DNA from: Myxococcales bacterium
GTDB taxonomy: Bacteria; Myxococcota_A; Polyangia; Haliangiales; Haliangiaceae
Reading direction: 5' to 3'
NCBI GenBank assembly: GCA_016720595.1
Contig: JADKKI010000072.1
Span: forward strand, 583,806-647,805
DNA: 64,000 nucleotides
The position numbers and the translations under genes are program-made. Below are positions 59,312-64,000 of the stretch, one piece after another. Every line of letters begins with the position of its first letter. The first letter of the stretch is position 1. A model generated the notes under the pieces. It made no database searches. It worked only from the letters and a program-made list of their open reading frames with translations, and was not told where the DNA came from.

Positions 59312-60901
59312 ATGTCCGCGCCCGTCACCCAGCCTCGCATCGTCGCCATCGGCGGCGGCAAGGGCGGCGTGGGCAAGAGCCTGGTCGCCGCCAACGTCGG
59401 CATCTTCCTGGCCACGCTCGGCAAGCGCGTGATCCTCGTCGATGGCTCGTTCGGCGCGCCGAACCTGCACATCTTCGCCGGCGTGCCGCGCCCCGCGCGC
59501 TCGCTGTCGGAGGCGCTCGCGGCCAACGGGCCCGCGCTCGCCGACATCGCCGTGCCGACCTATGTCCCGGGCGTGAAGCTGATCGCCGGGGTCTATGACC
59601 CGCCGTGGATCGCCGAGCCCGGGCCGGCGTTCGTGCGGATGATCTGCGAGCAGCTGCGGACGTTGCCGGCAGACTGGGTGGTCGTCGATCTGGGGCCGGG
59701 GCTCGCCTCGCCGACGCTGGAGCTGTTCCTCGAGGCGGACATCTCGATGGTGGTGGCCGTCCCCGATCCCACCTCGATCGAGCTGATGCACCGGTTCGTC
59801 AAGGCGGCGTTCCTGAAGCTCCTCGATCGCCGTGGCCTCGCACACCTGGTCCGTACGCGGACGGGTGAGGAGAAGCCGGGCGAGCTCGAGGGGGGCTCGC
59901 CGAGCCCGCTCGAGATCTGGCTCGATGCCGTCGAGGATGGGGCCTCCGAGGTGCACGCGCTGCGCGATGCGATCCTCGGGTTCGCGCCGCACCTCGTGAT
60001 CAACTCGGCGCGCAGCAAGTCCGACATGGAGCTCGGGCGGGCGGTCGCGTCGGTCGCGCGGCGCCGGCTCGGCGTCCAGATCCGCTACCTCGGTCACCTC
60101 GAGTACGACGAGGCCGTGTGGGCCTCCACGCGCCGCCGTCGCCCGCTCCTCATCGAGCATCCGGAGACCCGCGTGGCGAAGTGCTTCGAGCGCGTGGCCC
60201 GCGGCCTGCTCGCGGTGCGCCCACCGGTCACGGACGGCGAGGTGCTGCCCTCGGACTCGCACTACGAGCTGCTCGAGGTGCCGCCCACGGCGAGCTTCGA
60301 GGACATCCGCCGCGCGAATCGCCGGATCCGCGATGTCTACGGCGCCGAGTCGATCGCGATCAGCGGCCTCTACGATCCCGCGAGCCTCGAGGCGGTGCAC
60401 CGTCGGCTCGACCTCGCGTACACGAGCCTGATGGATGCGGCCAAGCGCAAGGAGTACGACCTCGAGCTGTTCCCGGATGGCGTGCCGATGCCGGTCACGC
60501 CGCCGTCGCCGAGCCTCGAAGGTGCGACCTCGCGCCCGACCGCGAAGGTCGACGATCCCGCCGCCATCGTGATCCGGCCGCCGATGCCCGAGGTCTCGCC
60601 GCAGACCGAGTTCTCCGGCCCGCTGCTGCGGCAGATCCGCGAGGCGGTCGGCGTGGAGCTGCGCGAGATCGCCGAGCGCTCGAAGATCGGCATGTCGTAC
60701 CTCCACGCCCTCGAGGGCGAGGTGTTCGCCAAGCTGCCGGCGGCGGTCTACGTGCGCGGCTTCCTCGCGGAGTACGCGCGCGCGCTGGGGCTCGACCCGG
60801 AGCGGGTCAAGCAGACCTACCTGCGGCGCTACCGGGCGGTCCGTCCATCCCCGGATGACGAGGACGACGTGCAAGGGCGCGATCGCCCCGCCAAGCCTTG
60901 A
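59312..60901 (+). CDS. MinD/ParA-like ATPase fused to J-like and RodZ-type HTH domains
   Basis: 529 residues from ATG 59312. Residues 1-290 are a deviant-Walker ATPase of the MinD/FlhG type: GGGKGGVGKSLVAANV near residue 12, VDGSFGAPNLH, and VVVDLGPGLASPTLE. At about 312-390 lies a DnaJ-like helical segment (SHYELLEVPPTASFEDIRRANRRI) that lacks the HPD motif, so Hsp70 stimulation is unlikely. At about 435-510 a RodZ-type HTH (IREAVGVELREIAERSKIGMS and FLAEYARALGLDPERV) follows. I infer a positioning ATPase that links to the cytoskeleton or to polar structures. An overlapping frame is open upstream through selA but is shadow. Confidence 0.85.
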   Translation: MSAPVTQPRIVAIGGGKGGVGKSLVAANVGIFLATLGKRVILVDGSFGAPNLHIFAGVPRPARSLSEALAANGPALADIAVPTYVPGVKLIAGVYDPPWIAEPGPAFVRMICEQLRTLPADWVVVDLGPGLASPTLELFLEADISMVVAVPDPTSIELMHRFVKAAFLKLLDRRGLAHLVRTRTGEEKPGELEGGSPSPLEIWLDAVEDGASEVHALRDAILGFAPHLVINSARSKSDMELGRAVASVARRRLGVQIRYLGHLEYDEAVWASTRRRRPLLIEHPETRVAKCFERVARGLLAVRPPVTDGEVLPSDSHYELLEVPPTASFEDIRRANRRIRDVYGAESIAISGLYDPASLEAVHRRLDLAYTSLMDAAKRKEYDLELFPDGVPMPVTPPSPSLEGATSRPTAKVDDPAAIVIRPPMPEVSPQTEFSGPLLRQIREAVGVELREIAERSKIGMSYLHALEGEVFAKLPAAVYVRGFLAEYARALGLDPERVKQTYLRRYRAVRPSPDDEDDVQGRDRPAKP

Positions 60902-60932
60902 CCCGCACAGCCCCCCCTCCTACGATCGCCCC

Positions 60933-61199
60933 ATGGCCACTCTGATCGACAATCCCAAGCGCGCGCGGCAGCTGGCTCGCGCGATCGCCTCGGACCTGAC
61001 CCTCTATCACGAGCCGAAGATCCTCGAGGGCATCAGCAACGACAACCTGTTCGACGTGATGGCCGACGAGATCAACGAGGGGCGCGAGCTGTTCAAGAGC
61101 CGCGTCACCGAGGACATCTTCGGTCAGCACATCTACGAGCGTGCGATCGTCGACGTGCTCGTGAAGTCGAAGGGTCACGTCAAGTCGAAGATCTGGTGA
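60933..61199 (+). CDS. Small conserved hypothetical protein
   Basis: 88 residues from ATG 60933. Helical, no signal: IDNPKRARQLARAIASDLTLY, then LEGISNDNLFDVMADEINEGR and FKSRVTEDIFGQHIYERAI, ending KSKIW. The pattern occurs in deltaproteobacterial genomes next to RNA-modification genes, from memory, but no function is known to me. Its stop overlaps the GTG of the pseudouridine synthase gene, so the two are translationally coupled. Confidence 0.65.
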   Translation: MATLIDNPKRARQLARAIASDLTLYHEPKILEGISNDNLFDVMADEINEGRELFKSRVTEDIFGQHIYERAIVDVLVKSKGHVKSKIW

Positions 61200-62245
61200 G
61201 CGGGCCTGACGTCGACCCCGGTGAGGAGGTCGACGCGGACGAGCTAGACGAGGAGCTTGTCGACGAGCTTGTCGGCGGCGGTGGAGGCGGGGACGAGCGC
61301 GAGCACCGGTTCGTCGCGGAGGCCGCCGACGCCGGTGGCCGGCTCGATGCGGTGGTCGCGGCGCGGGTCGCGGCGCTGTCGCGCGCGCAGGTCCAGCGCC
61401 TGATCGAGGACGGCCAGGTCACGGTCGGCGGCGTGGTCGCCAAGAAGGCCGGCGCCCGGCTCAAGGCCGGGGAGGACATCACGATCCGGATCCCGGCGCC
61501 GTCCACGCTCGAGGTCGTCGCGCAGGACATCCCGCTCGTGATCCTTCACGAGGACGCGGACCTGATCGTGATCGACAAGCCCGCGGGCCTCGTGGTCCAC
61601 CCCGCGCCGGGCCACGCCTCGGGCACGCTGGTCAACGCGCTGCTGTTCCACTGCAAGGATCTGTCGGGGATCGGCGGCGTGCTCCGGCCGGGGATCGTCC
61701 ACCGGCTCGATCGCGACACCACCGGCGTGATGGTCGCGACCAAGTCCGATCGCGCCCACGCGGGCCTCACCGCGGCGTTCGCGGCGAAGAGCCGTGGCGA
61801 GACCGGCGGCATCGATCGCAGCTACCTCGCGATCGCCGCGCCACCGCCACCGGCGGCGAGCGGCACGCTGCGGACGATGTACGGGCGCCATCCGATCCAC
61901 CGCAAGAAGTTCTCGTCGAAGGTCGCGAGCGGCAAGGCGGCGGTCACGCACTACGAGATCGCCGAGCGGCTCCACGGCGCCGCGCTCGTGCGGCTCCGCC
62001 TCGAGACCGGCCGCACGCACCAGATCCGCGTGCACGCGGCCGATCACGGCTGGCCGCTGCTCGGCGATCAGGTCTACGGCGTGCGCCAGCGTGACGAGCG
62101 GCTCGCCGCGGCCGCGGCAGCACTCGGGCGGCAGGCGCTGCATGCAGCGGTCCTCGCGTTCGAGCATCCGGTCACCGGCGTGCGGCTGTCGTTCGAGTCG
62201 CCGCTGCCGCCGGATCTCGAAGCGGCGCGGCGCGCGCTGGCCTGA
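61196..62245 (+). CDS. RluD-family 23S rRNA pseudouridine synthase
   Basis: 349 residues from GTG 61196. An acidic head (about 1-40) precedes an S4 RNA-binding domain (DAVVAARVAALSRAQVQRLIE). The catalytic motif HRLDRDTTG has the active Asp at about 172, and DLIVIDKPAGLVVHPAPGH and RLETGRTHQIRVH match the family. RluD-type enzymes modify uridines of 23S rRNA. Whether this is RluD, RluC or another member cannot be told. It converges with the double-glycine peptide gene, with a stem-loop terminator between. Confidence 0.9.
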   Translation: MSGPDVDPGEEVDADELDEELVDELVGGGGGGDEREHRFVAEAADAGGRLDAVVAARVAALSRAQVQRLIEDGQVTVGGVVAKKAGARLKAGEDITIRIPAPSTLEVVAQDIPLVILHEDADLIVIDKPAGLVVHPAPGHASGTLVNALLFHCKDLSGIGGVLRPGIVHRLDRDTTGVMVATKSDRAHAGLTAAFAAKSRGETGGIDRSYLAIAAPPPPAASGTLRTMYGRHPIHRKKFSSKVASGKAAVTHYEIAERLHGAALVRLRLETGRTHQIRVHAADHGWPLLGDQVYGVRQRDERLAAAAAALGRQALHAAVLAFEHPVTGVRLSFESPLPPDLEAARRALA

Positions 62246-62258
62246 CGGTCCGGACGCG

Positions 62259-62305
62259 ACGACGGGCGGAGAAGCCGGATCTGGTCCGCCTCGTCCGCCC
62301 GTCGT
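62259..62305. terminator. Bidirectional stem-loop between convergent genes
   Basis: A 12-base perfect stem (62259-62270 with 62294-62305, core CGACGGGCGGA/TCCGCCCGTCG) encloses a 23-base loop. It lies 13 bases after the rRNA pseudouridine synthase stop and past the stops of the minus-strand peptide gene. T-runs are short, but the convergent position supports termination on both strands. Confidence 0.55.
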
Positions 62306-62316
62306 ACGTGTTCTCG

Positions 62317-62331
62317 CTACTACTACTACTA
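62317..62331 (-). repeat. Five tandem in-frame TAG stop codons (CTA microsatellite)
   Basis: On the plus strand CTA is repeated five times; on the minus strand these are five consecutive in-frame amber stops ending the double-glycine peptide gene. Slippage could change the repeat number without altering the protein. Confidence 0.75.
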
Positions 62332-62619
62332 CTGACGCGGGCGACCGTTCGGCGCGAAGCCGCCCGACAGCCCGAAGAAGCCGATCGCCGCGTTGCCGAT
62401 CGATTCGTACCAGGTCGCGCCCGCCTTCCTCGCACCGCGATACCCCTCGGCGGCGTTGTCGATCATCTGCCCGGCCTGCTGCACCGGGTTGCCCTGGACC
62501 GGCGCGAAGTCGCTCCCCGGCGGGCGCTGCTGCGGGGGCGCAGCCGGCTTGGCGTCCTGGCCGCCGTGGATGGTGTCGAGCTGCGTGAGGGTGATGGTCT
62601 CGAACGTGGTCGTGGACAT
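62329..62619 (-). CDS. Double-glycine-leader secreted peptide (bacteriocin/pheromone-like)
   Basis: 96 residues from ATG 62619. The leader, MSTTTFETITLTQLDTIHGG, places hydrophobic residues at -12, -7 and -4 and GG at -2/-1. This is the consensus for export and cleavage by peptidase-containing ABC transporters. The mature part of 76 residues is Pro/Gln-rich at first (QDAKPAAPPQQRPPGSDFAP), then Gly/Ala-rich and partly hydrophobic (GYRGARKAGATW, IGNAAIGFFGLSGGF), with GxxxG spacing. No transporter or immunity gene is in view. It could be a class II bacteriocin-like toxin or a signal peptide. The gene ends in five tandem stops. Confidence 0.68.
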   Translation of the reverse strand: MSTTTFETITLTQLDTIHGGQDAKPAAPPQQRPPGSDFAPVQGNPVQQAGQMIDNAAEGYRGARKAGATWYESIGNAAIGFFGLSGGFAPNGRPRQ

Positions 62620-62740
62620 GATGCATTCCTCTCCTCGAGCCGTGCTGGAGCTGGATTGCTCGACTGTTCCGGCTCCTGTCCGAAGAGTGCAGCCACATGC
62701 CGAGCGGCTCGCGCTGGCGAGACGCGGACTTGCGATGTGC

Positions 62741-62766
62741 GCGCGGTGATCGCGCGATCACCGCGC
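62741..62766. repeat. 26-base perfect palindrome
   Basis: The centre is CGATCG-type and the arms read GCGCGGTGATCGC/GCGATCACCGCGC without mismatch. It lies 122 bases upstream of the double-glycine peptide ATG on the opposite side of a 16-base tandem duplication. It could be an operator, a REP-like element or a cruciform site. Confidence 0.6.
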
Positions 62767-62775
62767 GATGCAGTT

Positions 62776-62807
62776 CGATGCCGGTGGTTGGCGATGCCGG
62801 TGGTTGG
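62776..62807. repeat. 16-base tandem direct duplication
   Basis: CGATGCCGGTGGTTGG occurs twice without interruption (62776-62791 and 62792-62807), starting ten bases after the palindrome. It is consistent with slippage or a target-site event. Confidence 0.65.
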
Positions 62808-62885
62808 CGATCGCGTCGCACGCTGACAGATGTCCCGCAATCCTCGAGCATTCAGGAGATGGTGGACGTTGCACTACCCCCCCCC

Positions 62886-62927
62886 ACCGGTGCCACGCGC
62901 GATCGACCTGACGTAGACCGCGCGGCG
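62886..62927. repeat. Diverged direct repeat, copy 1
   Basis: 42 bases sharing CGATC, CTGACGTAGA and CGCG blocks with copy 2 at 63045. Read on the minus strand it would encode AVYVRSIARGTGG, in a different frame from copy 2. Confidence 0.5.
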
Positions 62928-63044
62928 CCGGGAGAAGTCCGGACGATGGGGCCTCGCGCGGTGCTCCGAACGCAGGCGCGCGGTGCGACTGTCGACATTC
63001 GGCGCGTACGGATGGACGGAGGCAATCGAGCGTTGCCCCCGCGC

Positions 63045-63086
63045 ACCCGGGTGCCGCGCCCGATCAATCTGACGTAGAACGCGGCG
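63045..63086. repeat. Diverged direct repeat, copy 2
   Basis: Matches copy 1 at roughly 36 of 42 positions with two small indels, 159 bases away. The minus strand reads AFYVRLIGRGTRVRG. A weaker third copy (YLRTGIARDPG on the minus strand) lies about 63107-63149. Confidence 0.5.
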
Positions 63087-63502
63087 CTGGCAGTGGCACC
63101 GAACGAGGCCGGGATCGCGCGCGATGCCAGTACGCAGGTACACGACGCGATTCGACGTTCGACCACCGCGGGTTGTCCGGACGCCGGACAGTCAGATCTC
63201 GAGTGGTGTCGATTTCCGAAGATTCCACTTGACGGCTCGGCGGAGCGCACGCAACGCGGGCCTGCGAGAAGGCGGTTTCTTCGTCGGGATTCGCTGGAAC
63301 GTGCTGTGCGCGACGTGGGCCGGCGCGATCGATCCACGTCGGGTCGAGGGGCTCAGGCGCGCCACCGCGAAGCGGAGAGCCTCGGAAAACCCGGTGGTGA
63401 AGTGATCGTGCGCGTGACCACCCACGCGTGGGAGGAGGCTCTCGTGTTCGACAGCGCCGCAACGGAATCGTTTCAATCGCGCTCAGACGCCCACGCGGCC
63501 AC

Positions 63503-64000
63503 GTGCCGCGAACGGGACTGGATCGCGCTGCACGAGGGGAGATCACGTCCGTCGGCAAGCAGATCGTCTGCCTCGAGGCGCGCGAGGTGGATCTACTGCT
63601 CGAGGCCGAAGAGACCAAGCTCTACCGGCGCATGGGGTTCCCCACGATCTATGCGTACATCGAGGCGGTGCTGCATCGCACGCACCACGTGGCCACCGAG
63701 CGCATGCGCGTGGCGCACGAGCTGCTCGAGCTGCCGCAGATCGCGGCGCAGTTCCGCGCGGGCGACCTGCCGTGGACGAGCGTTCGCGAGCTGACGCGCG
63801 TGGCGACGAGGAGCACCGAGAGCGCGTGGCTCGATGCGGCGGAGGGCCAGACCTCCACGGGTGTTCAGCAGCTGGTGCGCGGCAAGACCAAGGGCGATCT
63901 CCCGGGTGACCCGGTGGACCCGAACAAGATCAGGCACCGGATCGTGCTGGAGAACCTGTCCGAGGAGACGATGATGCTGTTCAAGCAGGCGTGCACTGCC
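63503..64000 (+). CDS. DUF222/HNH-endonuclease-like protein, 5' part (cut by window end)
   Basis: 166 codons are visible from GTG 63503, and the frame runs off the window. Recognisable family segments are LLLEAEETKLYRRMGFPTIYAYIEAVL, RMRVAHELLELPQIAAQFRAG, LPWTSVRELTRVATRSTESAWLDAA and the linker GDLPGDPVDPNKIRHRIVLENLS. These match the helical N-terminal domain of the DUF222/HNH-type proteins that occur in many copies in myxobacteria. The start is uncertain because the frame is open further upstream, but that part is Arg-rich and unlike the family. The HNH domain would lie beyond the window. Confidence 0.65.
   Translation, partial: MPRTGLDRAARGEITSVGKQIVCLEAREVDLLLEAEETKLYRRMGFPTIYAYIEAVLHRTHHVATERMRVAHELLELPQIAAQFRAGDLPWTSVRELTRVATRSTESAWLDAAEGQTSTGVQQLVRGKTKGDLPGDPVDPNKIRHRIVLENLSEETMMLFKQACTA

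Larger units (their letters stand above)
62620..63502. other. 883-base non-coding, repeat-bearing stretch
   Basis: No convincing gene was found on either strand; the open frames are short, Arg-rich and mutually contradictory. It carries the upstream region of the double-glycine peptide gene, a 26-base perfect palindrome (62741-62766), a 16-base tandem duplication (62776-62807), two diverged 42-base direct repeats (62886 and 63045) with a weaker third about 63107-63149, and a 7-base stem-loop (63174-63190). It may be the scar of a mobile element or a decayed gene. Confidence 0.6.

Noticed and set aside
62697..63794. Plus-strand frames through the repeat region as genes
   Set aside because: Composition is Arg/Ser-rich, frames conflict with the DUF222/HNH-like frame, and repeats fall in different frames, so coding is unlikely.

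Overview
The window is GC-rich throughout and almost fully coding. It looks like a chromosomal segment from a myxobacterium-type organism (Myxococcota, perhaps near Kofleriaceae/Haliangium). Evidence for this: a MYXO-CTERM-like sorting tail at about 37.9 kb; many outer-membrane and lipoprotein genes; ECF sigma factors paired with FecR-type regulators; sigma-54 activators, one with an FHA domain; a selenocysteine gene (selA); and a DUF222/HNH-like gene of a type common in this phylum. The taxonomic placement is inference from gene content, not a search result. I saw no rRNA, tRNA, CRISPR array or intact insertion sequence.

Layout. 0-3 kb: tail of an MMPL/RND transporter, a GT39-like membrane glycosyltransferase, and a divergent LPG-synthase-type flippase. 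2.9-6.7 kb: secreted protein, ECF sigma factor, zinc-motif/FecR/TPR regulator and a methyltransferase on one strand. 6.7-10.7 kb: DUF3570/DUF4266 pair (a REP-like palindrome lies inside the DUF4266 signal peptide), a phosphoesterase lipoprotein and a TonB-like anchored protein. 10.8-16.8 kb: ECF sigma factor overlapping an 1806-residue FecR-VIT-VWA-TPR protein. 16.9-20.6 kb: TerB-like protein, Ski2-like helicase, CorA. 20.6-33.6 kb: a potassium-uptake region with kup, small membrane genes, kdpFABC, kdpDE and a second kup. A shared 19-base box recurs ahead of three of these units. 33.7-40 kb: glpD, a lipoprotein, an FHA/sigma-54 activator, a MYXO-CTERM phosphodiester glycosidase and a lipoprotein.

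40.0-51.0 kb holds the most interesting locus: nine closely packed minus-strand genes. In transcription order they encode PspA; a membrane-anchored substrate-binding protein fused to an OmpA peptidoglycan-binding domain; an ABC permease with a long Ala/Pro/Lys-rich tail; an ABC ATPase with a phage-tail-like 'AHGL' beta domain inserted between its Q-loop and signature motif; a membrane coiled-coil protein; an AAA+ ATPase; a small helical protein; a degenerate HxxxH protein; and a receiver-like/HATPase/TM/PEGA protein. I infer an envelope-spanning, PspA-linked machine that couples an ABC engine to the cell wall. Similar gene sets exist in other genomes, but I know of no established function. Upstream on the same strand are an NtrB/NtrC-type two-component pair, an outer-membrane barrel and a lipoprotein.

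57.4-64 kb: a conserved hypothetical, selA, a MinD/J-like/RodZ-HTH fusion, a small conserved protein, an RluD-type pseudouridine synthase, a double-glycine-leader peptide ending in five tandem stop codons, a repeat-bearing non-coding stretch, and the start of a DUF222/HNH-like gene cut by the window edge.
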